Positions 32,301 through 42,900 of a DNA stretch of 64,000 nucleotides are shown here, one piece after another (the stretch's first letter is position 1; the number at the start of each line of letters is the position of its first letter). Position numbers and translations under genes: made by a program. The notes beneath the pieces are model-generated. The model did not search any database, was not told the DNA's origin, and worked only from the letters and a program-made list of their open reading frames with translations. The DNA is from Chrysemys picta bellii (lineage: Eukaryota > Chordata > Testudines > Emydidae). Location: assembly GCF_011386835.1 (NCBI RefSeq), contig NC_088798.1, positions 558,001 to 622,000 of the forward strand, written 5' to 3'.

Positions 32301-32603
32301 CAGAGGGGTAGCCGTGTTAGTCTGAATCTGTAAAAAGCAACAGAGGGTCCTGTGGCACCTTTAAGACTAACAGAAGTATTGGCAAAAATAAGAACAGGAG
32401 TACTTGTGGCACCTTAGAGACTAACAAATTTATTAGAGCATAAACTTTCGTGGACTACAGCCCACTTCTTCGGATGCATAAGCTTTCGTGGGTAAGAACC
32501 TCACTTCTTCAGATGCAAGAAGTGAGGTTCTTACCCACGAAAGCTTATGCTCCCAATACTTCTGTTAGTCTTAAAGGTGCCACAGGATCCTCTATTGCTT
32601 TTT
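32301..32603 (+). mobile_element. Chimeric foldback SINE (type B with type A insert)
   Basis: The copy starts as type B (cagaggggtagccgtgttag to agaagtattgg). It switches at about 32383 to type A (ataagaacaggagtacttgt through cttcggatgcat) and returns to type B at about 32480 (agctttcgtgggtaagaacc) to the end. The two families share gcataagctttcgtgg at the switch point. No flanking duplication was found. Confidence 0.8.
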
Positions 32604-33351
32604 ACCCCACACAAAGCCCCCGGTGTTCCCCCCCAGGACAGGGCTTGCTGAAGGCTGGGGTGCCCAGGACAGCACCATGGCAGGGCCTTGGGATGCCATC
32701 CTCACAAGCACAGCAGGGGTCATAGGGGCTGGAACTAGGGGTACTGGGACTCCCCCTGGCTTGACATGGTTTCCATCATATCCAGGGTTCATAGTTAGGT
32801 TCAATGGCTCTCAGCCCCAACACTATACACATTATTCCAGCCCCCCCGGAGCGGTGTTAAGGGGCAGACGGCTCCCAGTGGCAAGGCAGCGTGGGGGAGG
32901 GGGTGCTCCGACTTGGTCCTCATGCTCCTTCACAGCCCTCACCACCCCTGCCTGTTAATGGGGATTCCCAGCTCCCCTCCGGGGCGAGGGGGGCAGGGCT
33001 GGTACCTGGCAATGCGGGAGGGGCGAGGCTCACACAAAGGGATTCCGGAGAACGGGGTCTTCGGCTAGAAGCCGGAGTCTGGACAACAGGCCGGAGGGAT
33101 CAAGAGAGGACACAGCCTGCCCTGGGGGTAGCGGGGGCTCACTGGGACTGGCCCCTCATCCTCTAGTCGGTGATTTTAAAGTTCCTTGTCCAAGGCTGCA
33201 GAGAACAATGAAAACAAAACCCATCTTCTGAGCCTTTGCTCTGCCCACTAGACCCCACTGCCCTCCCAGAGCCAAGCACGGAATCCAAGAGTCCTGGCCT
33301 CCAGCCTCCCCCACACTCTACCCACGAGACCCCCACCCTCTCATGCACATT
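32604..33351. other. Low-copy sequence
   Basis: No gene is recognised. The part from about 33176 to 33345 has CORE-SINE-like words but is too diverged to call. Confidence 0.35.
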
Positions 33352-33552
33352 TTTTTTTAAAAATATATGGAGATATCCTATCTCCTAGAACTGGAAGGGG
33401 CCCTGAAAGGTCATCGAGTCCAGCCCCCTGCCTTCACTAGCAGGATCAAGTACTGATTTTGCCCCAGATCCCTAAGTGGCCCCCTCAAGGATTGAACTCA
33501 CAACCCTGGGTTTAGCAGGCCAATGCTCAAACCACTGAGCTGTCCCTCCCCA
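33352..33552 (-). mobile_element. tRNA-derived SINE (tortoise pol III type), minus strand
   Basis: Minus-strand head GACAGCTCAGTGGTTTGAGC (box A region) and GGGTTGTGAGTTCAATCC (box B) have tRNA-like spacing. The CR1-like tail (ctggactcgatgacctttca on the minus strand) ends in an A-rich run. It matches 7415-7592. Confidence 0.88.
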
Positions 33553-34255
33553 GTTCTGCTACACAGTTCCCCAGCAGCCCCCTTGCCCCAGCACTGCCCC
33601 CAGAGCCTGCTCCTGCTCTCAGCCACGACCGCACCCACAGAACACAAGGCTCCTGTGGGTCGCTCATGCGCACAGGGAGGGCCTGGGCCTGTCGCTCCAG
33701 CCCCTCCACCCCAGGAAGGTGGACAGGGCTGCAGGACGCCGTCTGTTCACCCCAGCTCCCCTGCCAGGCCACGTGCGCTCAGGGCAGCTCGGGGGGCAGC
33801 AGCTAGTCCCCCTGGCTGAAGCGAGCAGCCAGCAGGGCAGGGAGCCCCCTTCCCCCCAGGACATCCCCTCAGCCTCCTTCCCTGCCTGGCCAAGAAGCCT
33901 GGCCCTGGGGGCTTCATGGGGACGTTGCTCAGCACCCCACCCCTGCCCCAACGAGGGAGCAGGACAGGCCATGGGGACGGGGCTTAGCTCACAAAGGAGA
34001 TGAGCATAGAGCCGTGGGGGAGACTGCAGGCTCAGGGGATACAGAAAGGGACACACTCCCCTCAGTCAGTGCTTCCCCCCCCCCCCCCCCCAATACCCCA
34101 GAGCTGGGGGGGGTCCCAGTCAGGGGTTCTCTCCCCTCAGTCAGTGCTGCCCCCCAGCCTCAGTGCAGTGATGGGAGCTGGGGGGGGGGGGTCAGTCGGG
34201 GGGCACACTCCCCTCAGTCACTGCTGTCCCTTTCCACCCCAACCCCTGGTGAGGG
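33553..34255. other. GC-rich low-copy sequence with short direct repeats
   Basis: At 34040-34235 three copies of cactcccctcagtcagtgct-like units are separated by poly-C and poly-G runs. No gene is recognised. Confidence 0.4.
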
Positions 34256-35100
34256 TGTTGTACTTAAAGTACTGCACAGGATCTTTTCAGGGGGAATAGG
34301 ACAAAACGCCACATTTATTAGTAATACATGTATTCATTAACACTGTAACATATGCATATGATAGATATTACACTCACACACACACACAAACACACTCCGT
34401 CTTGTTGTTACCAATTAGTTGCTCCCCTTAACTTCACTGGCCAGGTGAGTTAGATGGGGGAGGGGGTGGAGCCGGGCTTCTGCCGATCCGGATCGATGCT
34501 TCCATGTTGACAAGACGAGACCCGGGGTCCTCTGCAAGACACCTCACTTTTATAGCAGCTTTCCTCTTATGCAAATCTATACCAGATTCAAACTCTGTGT
34601 CTGTGTCCATTGGTCCTTTGTGCTGCTTTCTTTTGAGTGGTGTCCCAATGCTGCAAAGAGGGTGTTTCCAAAAGAAGGTGCTTGCTTCTAACCCCAGAGG
34701 CCGTCAGTATGTCTGCTTGTCTTTAATGAGCCCACTTGACACGTTTTATTGTTCTTGGGTCTGGCTCCCAGCCCCTTTCCAACAGTTGAGGCTGTTTGGA
34801 GGTGCTGCCTTCCATGCCTTGCTCATTCACACCTCATTCATTCAACAGGGCAATTGATTAAGAGTGGGGGGCGGGAGGGGGAGAGCTCTTGTTCTACTGC
34901 TAGCAAAAAGAAAATTTTCTTCTATCTTATTCTATCCTTAGGGGCTATAATATTATACCAAGGGCAATGCAAAGTTTCTAAATGAGGCTTTGATACAAAG
35001 TCCCATGAAAACAGAGGTCATCCGTGGGTAGACCCACCACAAGGTTATATGAAGAGGCACAATGTAAAGTCATATGAAAATTATCAGAGATTTATCTACA
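34256..35100 (-). mobile_element. Solo LTR of an endogenous retroelement (845 bp)
   Basis: The boundaries are TGTTGTAC and TCTACA with a 4-bp duplication AGGG (34252-34255 and 35101-35104). On the minus strand AATAAA lies at 34319-34314. A 4-bp match is modest evidence, so the boundaries are probable, not certain. No coding sequence is attached. Confidence 0.65.
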
Positions 35101-35104
35101 AGGG

Positions 35105-36164
35105 GCAGCCTCTGTGGCCAGCCTAGTGCATGGGGCTCCCCACAGAGCTCCCCACAGCCCACCCAGACGCTCAGCCAGGGAGCGTATCCCAAAGTCCTGC
35201 CTCTCTCCAGGCCACCCACTCCTCCTCCCAGCCTCAGTTTCCCTCACCCCTTTCCTCAGGCCTCCCAGCCAGACTCACCAGCAGAGCCCAGCTCCCAGTA
35301 CCAGCCATGCAGCCCCCACAGGAGAGCTCACCACAAGTGAGGGAGGTGGGGCGAGCCCATATTTTAAAGGCCCCAGACTCCTCCCCTTTCCCAGCATGCT
35401 TTGCCATGAGAAGTGTGATGGCTGGGCCAGGCCTCCCCTTCCCCCACTCTGTTACCACCGGCCCACATGGCTGGCTGCTCTGTGCCCGCCCTGCGCCCCA
35501 GCCCACCGGCATTGGGGAAGGGGCACTCCGGCTGCTTCCCCCGCCCCCCGCAGGAGTCCCAGACAGGGACAGGGCCGGCTCCCTCCCCAGGCACGCAGGG
35601 GCAGGGGCTTGGGGCAATCAGCCCACAGCGGGGGGGGAGGCTCAGACGGCACTGACCTGCCAGGGCTGATCCTAGGGCAAGGCCCAAAGCCAGCTGTCCT
35701 GGGTGCAGAGTCTGTGGGGTGGCCTTGGGAGAAGTGGTCCCAGCACCGGCCAGCTTGTTCCAGGCTTCGGGCACCCTGAGGGCAGGCGGGCGCAGTGCCC
35801 CAGCCCAGTCGCAAAAGGGCAGAGGGCCTGCGTGTGGTGGGCGTTGCTGGCGGAGGGGCGGGGCTGCAGGGTGAGCGGCCGGCAGCCATCTCCCCCATGC
35901 AGCTGGGGGGTTGCGGTGGCGTGTCGCCCTGGGCTGCACAGGCCCCAGTCACCAGGAGTTCCCTTGGCAGTGACTCCAACTAGTGCCCATCCATCCCTGT
36001 CACTTCCCAGCCCTGGTCACCAGCCATTCCCTTGGAGCTGCCATCTTCCCCTGAAGAGCTGTGATCTGCCAGGCCGCCAGGAGCCAGCTACTGTCCCAGC
36101 CATGCACAGGGCCCCAGGTGACCAGGGAGGAAGCGCTGCGGCACACCTGGGCGCTAGACAATCA
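35105..36164. other. GC-rich low-copy sequence
   Basis: No recognisable gene, repeat or regulatory island. Confidence 0.35.
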
Positions 36165-36500
36165 ATCGGAGACAGGACAGGCTTTTGTCCTCTTTAATAT
36201 CCCGCTCTAGTCCGCCTGGTGTGGCTGGGCCCCCTGTGCGGCAGGACAGAGCGCCTTGGAGACGTTCTTCATGCTGTCTCTCCTGGCTGGTGAGTTATAG
36301 GCACAGAGGTTCACGATGCAAATGCTCCAACGTTACCGTACGAGGCGGGATACGGATGCTGTACGTGACATTAATGCTGCCAGCAGCTCGCCAGCATTCC
36401 ATAAAGTGCAAACACCGAACCCTTCTGATAACCCGAATTCCTGGTTTACCAGCACTAGCCACAGGTGAGCCAGACTGGCTCCAGCTCCAGGTTCGTCAGT
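36165..36500 (-). mobile_element. LTR-like repeat family F, partial copy
   Basis: Matches 28230-28600 (cacaggtgagccagactggc, tgacattaatgct, ttaatatcccgctctagtcc). Boundaries are not clear. Confidence 0.55.
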
Positions 36501-36629
36501 GTTCGCTGGGCCCCGCTGGTGTGTGGACAGCAGCTCCCCCCGGCTCCCCCACAGCATGGCAGTGCCATCTGCACCCGGGAACAGCACACACCACAGCCCC
36601 TCCCCCAGCCAGCCACACTCCTCACAGCA

Positions 36630-36775
36630 GCTTAATGGAGCCCATTTATATGCAAAATCTCCAGGAAAAAGCGGTAATTAATGAAGTCCCTTTCATTACC
36701 ATTATGCAAATGTGATTAATTTCAGCTGTTATGAATATGCAAATATTACAATTATTATCTAATTGCCAGCGCGTG
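36630..36775. promoter_or_regulatory. Candidate conserved enhancer with two octamer motifs
   Basis: A sharply AT-rich, non-repetitive island in GC-rich DNA. It has two perfect ATGCAAAT octamers (36704-36711 and 36737-36744), a third near match (36650-36657), and TAATTA at 36675-36680. Octamers bind POU factors and TAATTA is a homeodomain core. Enhancer function is inferred from composition and motifs only. Confidence 0.4.
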
Positions 36776-37778
36776 TGCAGGGGAGCAGGCGGATGATGAA
36801 TCACAGGCTTGGCCCTGGAGCTGCCAGGCTGGCACATGGCACAGGGGGCACGGAGCAACAGCAGCACCTGGCCCAGCCATTGGGCGCTGGCTGCAAGGGG
36901 CCTGAACACAGGAGAGGGGCAGGGCCTGCGGGGGGGGGCCATGATGGCAGGACTTTGGGTGAACTTTCAGAGAGGGGAGCAAGGGCACAGAGAAGTGACT
37001 TGCCTGAGGCCATGCACCGAGTCTGCAGAGCAGGAAGCGAACCCAGGAGTCGCGGCTGCCAGCCCCACACTGCTGTGGGTCTCCTCAGCATGAAGGCCAT
37101 GAGCGCAGGTTCCACTCCAGTCCCCATGCACCTCTTCTGGGAGGGTTTTGGGGGGGTCAAGGCACCTGGGAAGGTAGCCCCAACCTCACCACCCTGCACC
37201 AGGGCAAGGGGTGCTCCCAGGATGGGGGTGCAGGCTGGGGGGCCTTCTCACTCAGGCCCGTGTGGCAGGGCCAGCGGAGCTGGCGCCAGGGAGGGGGACA
37301 CACACAAGGATGGCAGGGCAGGCAGCTACACCCACCCCCCACATCACAGACGAAGGAGCTTCTGTTTCTTCTCAACTTGCTGTGCCAGGCCGTGGCCTGG
37401 CCTGGCCGCCCTGATGCTGGCCAGCGCAGCCCGGGGGCAGGGCCCCACACCACACGCTCCTCCCAGCAATTATTTATCTACAGAAAAAATGATTTCGTCA
37501 GCAATTCCCTCCATCAAAGCCTGTTTCCAGCACGGGCCCATTGCTTGTGCCCTGGTGCAGAGTGAGGACACAGCAGAGGCAGGAATACAGATGCAGGGAC
37601 TGGCTGGCGATTGGGGCAGGGGAAAGGGAAGTTTCTGCATCTGGGGCGAAACAAAATCTCTTTGGAAGCATGACAGGGCTGCCCCCTGGCCACACACAAC
37701 GGGCCGTGTTTCTGAGCCACGCCGCCAGCTCCTGGCCGGGCCCACCCATCACCGGCCTGCTCCATGGAGCCCGACGTC
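36776..37778. other. Low-copy sequence with CORE-SINE-like trace
   Basis: At 36965-37075 the words cacagagaagtgacttgcct and gaagcgaacccaggagtc fit a diverged minus-strand CORE-SINE. AT-richer sequence at 37465-37530 may be constrained. No exon is seen. Confidence 0.35.
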
Positions 37779-38369
37779 TAGGGTTACCATATGTCCGTTT
37801 TTTCCCGGACATGTCCAGCTTTTCGGCACTCAAACCCCCGTCCGGGGGGAATTGCCAAAAAGCCGAACGTGTCCGGGAAAATGCCGGCCAGGCACTTCCC
37901 CTCCCGCGGCGGCTCTGCTCCTCCCCTGACTCTTCGGCTCTGTTTAAGAGCCGGGCTGCCCGAGCGCTACCGGCTTCGGGCAGCCCCCATGCCTCCGGAC
38001 CCTGCGCCGCCGGAGCCCAGGAGGGGAAGTGCCCAGCTGGGGGCGCAGGGTCCGGAGGCAAGGGGGCTGCCCGAAGTCCAAGCCCTACCGGCTTCACGGT
38101 TTGCCGGGCAGCCTCCAGACCCTGCCTCCCCGGCTGGGCGCTTCCCCTCCCGGGCTCCAGCTGCGCTGGGGAAGCGCCGGCCGGGGGTGCAGGGTCTGGG
38201 GGCTGCCTGGCAAACCGTGAAGCCGGTAGCGCTCGGGCAGCCCTTTCTGCGTGGCTGGGAGTGGGAGGGAGGAGGGGGCGGGGTTGGGGCGGGGCTGGGG
38301 TGGGAAATGGGCGGGGCCAGGACCCCGTGGAGGGTCCTCTTTTTTTATTTGTTAAGTATGGTAACCCTA
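37779..38369 (+). mobile_element. hAT-like MITE, TAGGGTTACCATA ends (591 bp)
   Basis: The ends are TAGGGTTACCATA and TATGGTAACCCTA. Flanking 8-mers CCGACGTC and CCGAGGTC match at 7 of 8 positions. It is the same family as 5406-5875, with an extra GC-rich internal duplication at about 38000-38180. A 368-codon open frame across it is not a gene. Confidence 0.88.
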
Positions 38370-38934
38370 CCGAGGTCCCCAGCCTAGCGCTGCGGCTCAG
38401 CTCCCAGCAGCATGTGAGAAGGGAAGGGAGCAGTGCCACCGACATGGGCCCCCAACCCTGCGAGCCCGGGCAGCAGGGCGAGCAGGCTGCTGGCCCCCAC
38501 CCGCTGGGAAGGAGGTGCCCCGGCCAGCATGGGCAGAGACTCCATGCCAAGCGGTCTTGGGCAGCCGGCAGCTCTCACTCCGGAAGAAGACAGGGAAGTG
38601 CGGATAAAGGGCTGGGAGGGATTGTAGACAGCTCAGGAAGCTCTTGAAGGTGCGTCCCGGGGAGTGGGTTGGGGAGGAGAGGGGTAGGGGGAGCAGTTGG
38701 CCACCTGGCTTCATGCCAGCCCTGTAGGGTCACTGGAGCTGGAGAGGCCCAGGAGGGCCTCATCCTCTGCATACGCGTTGGCTGGTGTCTCCTGCCTGTT
38801 TCACAGCTGCCATGGGAGGCGCTGGGGTCAGCACCGGTCCCCAGCCCCGCCCCAGGGTTCGGAGCCACTCACAGTCACATCCCCACTCTCCCAGGGAACA
38901 ACTGCAGAGGGAGAGAGTGCGGCTCGTCCTGTCT
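38370..38934. other. Low-copy sequence
   Basis: No gene or repeat is recognised. Confidence 0.35.
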
Positions 38935-39378
38935 GTGCAAATGCACACGTGTCGGCACGGAGCCACGTGCACATGCGTGCACACATGTATGTAAGCACCC
39001 CGCCACGCACACACCGAGAGACACGTGTGCATGCAGACAGATGCTGGGACGTGTGTGCATGCACAGACTGATGGACGTGCCCATGCACACACACACGTAC
39101 AGAGACCGACAGACGCTGGGACGTGTGTGCATGCACAGACTGACGGACGTGCACACACACACACACACACACACATACAGAGACTGACAGACGCTGGGAC
39201 GTGTGTGCATGCACAGACTGACGGACATGCCCACGTGCACACACGTACAGAGACCGACAGACGCTGGGACGTGTGTGCATGCACAGACTGACAGACGTGC
39301 CCACACACACACACACACACACGTACAGAGACCGACAGACGCTGGGACGTGTGTGCATGCACAGACTGACAGACGTGC
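38935..39378. repeat. CA-rich minisatellite, about 70-bp unit, left half
   Basis: Units combine gtacagagaccgacagacgc, gggacgtgtgtgcatgcaca, gactgacagacgtgccc and a (CA)n run. GTGCATGCAC in each unit is a perfect palindrome. The array continues in the same orientation at 42988-43330. The left half ends in the target duplication CGTGC (39374-39378). Confidence 0.92.
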
Positions 39379-39800
39379 TGTGACGGAGCAGGGAGCAGGG
39401 CAGATTTGACCTGGGAATGTTGCAGGGGGGTTGCAGTGGGGATGTGGGACTTCCCTTGAAGGGAGCTACCTGAGCTGTAACCTGAGCCAGGAACGGGGGT
39501 GGGGAGAATTAACACCTTCTGCCCGGGAGACTGAACAAAGGAGAGGAGCAGCGGGAGGGGCTGGGAGTTTAGTTTCGGTTGGGGCTGGGTGGTGCAACGC
39601 AGGGAACCCCAAGCTGGGGTCTAAGCTCCCTGAACCTCCCAGAGGGACCTAATTGAGGGGGGTCTGGTCGTACCTACACGCTCTGCTTGAGACTGTGTTC
39701 CTGTCCTTGAATAAACCTTCTGCTTTACTGGCTGGCTGAGAGTCGCAGTGAATCTCGGGAAGAGGGGTGCAGGGCCCTAACTCCCCCACAATCCGCAACA
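39379..39800 (+). repeat. 5' LTR of the Gmr1-like element (422 bp)
   Basis: Runs from TGTGACGGAG to CCGCAACA. AATAAA at 39710-39715 is followed by ccttctgctttactggctgg, shared with the solo LTRs at 9061 and 46136. A primer-binding site would begin at the TGG at 39803. I could not name the tRNA. Confidence 0.88.
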
Positions 39801-40140
39801 ACTGGTGGCAGCGGTGGGATCTACTGCACCCCGTGGACGGCGCTTCCTGCAGTAAGTGACTGGGGAGCAGTAAAACGAAGGGGGATTGACGGGGACCAGG
39901 CCTGCTGAAGAGTGGGAGAGAGACGGTTATTACCCCTGGGAGTGTGTGACCAGCGAGAAGGACTTTTGCAGTAACAGGGTCCCCCGGGGGGATCGCAGCG
40001 AGTGGTCCCAGGGGCGGAGGAGTCTGCAGCTCGACCCTGGCAGAGAGGCGGTGACCTCGAGAAGGGCTGGCACACTAGGGGTCCCCCTGGGAACTGTGGG
40101 GAGCTGTGAGCACACAGGCCGGTGAGTGGCCAGCAGGAAG

Positions 40141-42900
40141 ATGTATGCCAAGCGGCTTAAGAGCGACCTGGTGGAGCTGTGCAAGCAGAGGCAGCTGCGC
40201 ATTGGGAGGCTCACCAAAGAACAGCTCATTGCCCAGCTGGAGGCGGAAGATCGCGCGAATGAACTGATCCCTGTGTCTCAGGGAAGCAGCCTGGCAAATG
40301 CAGCGCAGGCACCAGTGTCTGTCCCAGCTGGGAGTGGTCAGCCGGCTGCTGAGGGCTTCCCGAGACCCCTCCTTCCTATGCCTAGGGGAAGGGTGGGGAG
40401 GAGCCCAGCAAATACCGAAGGCGCCGTGATCCCCCCGGCCAGCAGGGGGTCCCCCCGGCGAAGCCCGCCGGCCAGCAGAGGAGCCTCCCGGCGACGTTCG
40501 GCATCCGGGGAGCGGAATTGGCTGGAATGGGAGAAAGAGCTAAAACTGAGAGAGCTGGAGGATCGTGAACAACAGAGACAGCATGAAGAGAGACAGCATC
40601 AGCGTGAAGAGAGACAGCGTCAGCATGAACGGGAGGAGAAAGAGAGACAGCATCAGCGTGAACGGGAGGAGAATGAGAGACAAAGACAGCATGAACTGGA
40701 ACTGGCGAGACTGAGGGGCAGCGAACCCCCGGCTGCGGTGAGTGAGGGGGGACCCAGGACTGCACGGAGCTTTGATAAGTGCATCATGGCCCCATACAAG
40801 GAGGGGGAGGACATGGATGACTTCCTGGAGGCCTTTGAGACGGCCTGCGAGCTGCACCGGGTGGATCCCGCGGACAGACTCCGGGTCCTTACCCCCTTAC
40901 TGGACCCCAAATCCGTGGCATTGTACCGCCAACTGGGAGAGGCAGAGAAAGGGGACTACGAACTATTCAAAAGGGCCCTGCTACGAGAGTTTGGGCTGAC
41001 TCCTGAGATGTACCGGGAAAGGTTCCGGGGTCAAGATAAAACCCCTGAGATCTCATATTTGCAACTAGCCGTCCGCATGGAAAGATACGCCAGCAAGTGG
41101 GCTGGTGGGGCCCAGACGAAGGAGGACCTGATTAAACTGCTGGTACTGGAGCAACTGTATGAGCGGTGCCCATCCGACCTGAGGCTGTGGTTGGTGGACA
41201 GAAAGCCAGAGAACCCGCGACACGCCGGGCAGCTGGCTGATGAGTTTGTAAAGAGCCGGTCAGGGGGTGGCAGGGAGGAGCCCCAAAGGAACAGGCCCGC
41301 CGCGATGCAGAGAGAGAGTCACCCTGGGACCTCCCAAAGGGGGAATATGGGGAATCCCCTCCCACGGGGAAGGCCCAGCATCAGGGACAACCGACCGGCT
41401 CGAGGGGACCCACGGGACCTGAGCTGCTATTACTGCGGCCGAAGAGGCCACGTTCGGGCCCAGTGCCCCAAGCTCAAGGACAGACTGAGCAGACCGAACC
41501 CGCACCGGGTTAACTTGGTAGAGGCCCAGACGGACGAGGGGCAGGCTTCCCACGCAAGAGGGGCTGGCAGCTTATCAACTGCTCAAGAGAGAGAAGGGCC
41601 CCCGGCCAGCTTCTCTGGGGGGCCAGATGCTCCGGATTCAAAGTTCTCCGTTTACAGGGTTGGCGCGGGGCTGTCCCTGCGGAGCGAGTGCCTTGTTCCC
41701 CTGGAGGTGGATGGGAAGAAAGTTTATGGATACTGGGACACGGGCGCAGAGGTGACACTGGCCCGGCCCGAGGTGGTGGCCCCAGATCGGGTGGTGCCCA
41801 ACACCTTCCTGACCCTGACCGGGGTGGGCGGGACCCCATTCAAGGTTCCCGTAGCGAGGGTACACCTGAAATGGGGGGCCAAGGAGGGCCCCAAGGACGT
41901 GGGAGTGCACCACCATTTGCCCACTGAGGTGTTGATGGGGGGGGACCTAGAGGACTGGCCAAGCAGCCCCCAGACCGCCTTAGTCGTGACCCGTAGCCAG
42001 AGCCGGCGAGGGGCACTACGCCCTGACCTTGGGAAGGATGTCCCACCGGAGGCACCGAACCCTTCCCGGGTGGGGAGGGAACACCCAAGGACAGGCCGCG
42101 GGGTGGCTGGGGCTTCCGACCCAGCCGACGAGAGGGAGCAGGTCCCCATCCCTTCCTCAGCCGCCGAGTTCCAGGCCGAGTTGCAGAAGGACCCCTCCCT
42201 GCGGAAGCTAAGGGGCCTGGCTGACCTCAGTGTGGGACAGACCATGAGGAGAGGATGCAAGGAGAGGTTCCTGTGGGAGAAGGGGTTCCTCTACCGAGAG
42301 TGGGCTCCCCCGGGGGAAGTGGAGTCGTGGGGGATCAGGAGGCAGCTGGTGGTTCCCCAGAAGTTTCGCCACAAGCTACTGTACCTGGCCCATGACATCC
42401 CTCTCGCAGGGCACCAGGGGATCCGGCGCACCAGGCAGAGGCTGCTACAGAACTTTTACTGGCCCGGGGTCTTCACCAACGTCCGGCAGTACTGCCGATC
42501 CTGTGACCCCTGCCAGAGGGTGGGGAAGGCCCGGGACAAGGGGAAGGCAGCATTGAGACCTTTGCCCATCATAGAGGAGCCTTTCCAGAAGGTGGCCATG
42601 GACATAGTGGGACCTCTCAGCAAGACGACCCGGTCTGGGAAGAAATACATCCTGGTGGTGGTAGATTTCGCCACCCGCTACCCCGAGGCAGTGCCCTTAT
42701 CGTCCATTGAAGCAGACACTGTGGCGGATGCGCTGCTGACCATTTTCAGCCGAGTGGGGTTCCCTGCGTTGCACCACCCAGCCCCAACCGAAACTAAACT
42801 CCCAGCCCCTCCCGCTGCTCCTCTCCTTTGTTCAGTCTCCCGGGCAGAAGGTGTTAATTCTCCCCACCCCCGTTCCTGGCTCAGGTTACAGCTCAGGTAG
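40141..42900 (+). CDS. Gag-protease-integrase polyprotein, Gmr1-like, truncated
   Basis: The first ATG at 40141 opens a 919-codon frame. Residues 1-40 are basic and helical (KRLKSDLVELCKQRQLRI). A charged Arg/Glu/Gln coiled coil lies at about 125-192 and a capsid domain at about 211-375. The second half of the capsid (284-375) has SCAN features, including LVLEQL and a following P..LRLWLVDR. A zinc knuckle CYYCGRRGHVRAQC starts at about 428 and the aspartic protease motif DTGA at 533. The integrase zinc domain follows (H751, H758, C788, C791), then the core with the first catalytic Asp at 821 (MDIVGP). Integrase sits upstream of any RT, the copia-like order known for Gmr1 elements. At about residue 872 the frame enters antisense LTR sequence and adds 47 unrelated residues before TAG. 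The second Asp and the Glu of the DDE triad are missing and RT is absent, so it cannot act alone. Confidence 0.9.
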   Translation: MYAKRLKSDLVELCKQRQLRIGRLTKEQLIAQLEAEDRANELIPVSQGSSLANAAQAPVSVPAGSGQPAAEGFPRPLLPMPRGRVGRSPANTEGAVIPPASRGSPRRSPPASRGASRRRSASGERNWLEWEKELKLRELEDREQQRQHEERQHQREERQRQHEREEKERQHQREREENERQRQHELELARLRGSEPPAAVSEGGPRTARSFDKCIMAPYKEGEDMDDFLEAFETACELHRVDPADRLRVLTPLLDPKSVALYRQLGEAEKGDYELFKRALLREFGLTPEMYRERFRGQDKTPEISYLQLAVRMERYASKWAGGAQTKEDLIKLLVLEQLYERCPSDLRLWLVDRKPENPRHAGQLADEFVKSRSGGGREEPQRNRPAAMQRESHPGTSQRGNMGNPLPRGRPSIRDNRPARGDPRDLSCYYCGRRGHVRAQCPKLKDRLSRPNPHRVNLVEAQTDEGQASHARGAGSLSTAQEREGPPASFSGGPDAPDSKFSVYRVGAGLSLRSECLVPLEVDGKKVYGYWDTGAEVTLARPEVVAPDRVVPNTFLTLTGVGGTPFKVPVARVHLKWGAKEGPKDVGVHHHLPTEVLMGGDLEDWPSSPQTALVVTRSQSRRGALRPDLGKDVPPEAPNPSRVGREHPRTGRGVAGASDPADEREQVPIPSSAAEFQAELQKDPSLRKLRGLADLSVGQTMRRGCKERFLWEKGFLYREWAPPGEVESWGIRRQLVVPQKFRHKLLYLAHDIPLAGHQGIRRTRQRLLQNFYWPGVFTNVRQYCRSCDPCQRVGKARDKGKAALRPLPIIEEPFQKVAMDIVGPLSKTTRSGKKYILVVVDFATRYPEAVPLSSIEADTVADALLTIFSRVGFPALHHPAPTETKLPAPPAAPLLCSVSRAEGVNSPHPRSWLRLQLR

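Noticed and set aside
37498..38647. 368-codon plus and 350-codon minus open frames
   Set aside because: They span the hAT-like MITE at 37779-38369. Open reading in opposite directions reflects GC content.
38760..39515. 251-codon Val/Cys/His-rich minus-strand frame resembling a secreted Cys-rich protein
   Set aside because: It is the reverse translation of the CA-rich minisatellite and changes length with unit number.
40126..40140. GTG at 40126 as start of the gag frame
   Set aside because: The window is eukaryotic. The ATG at 40141, five codons downstream, is the likely start.
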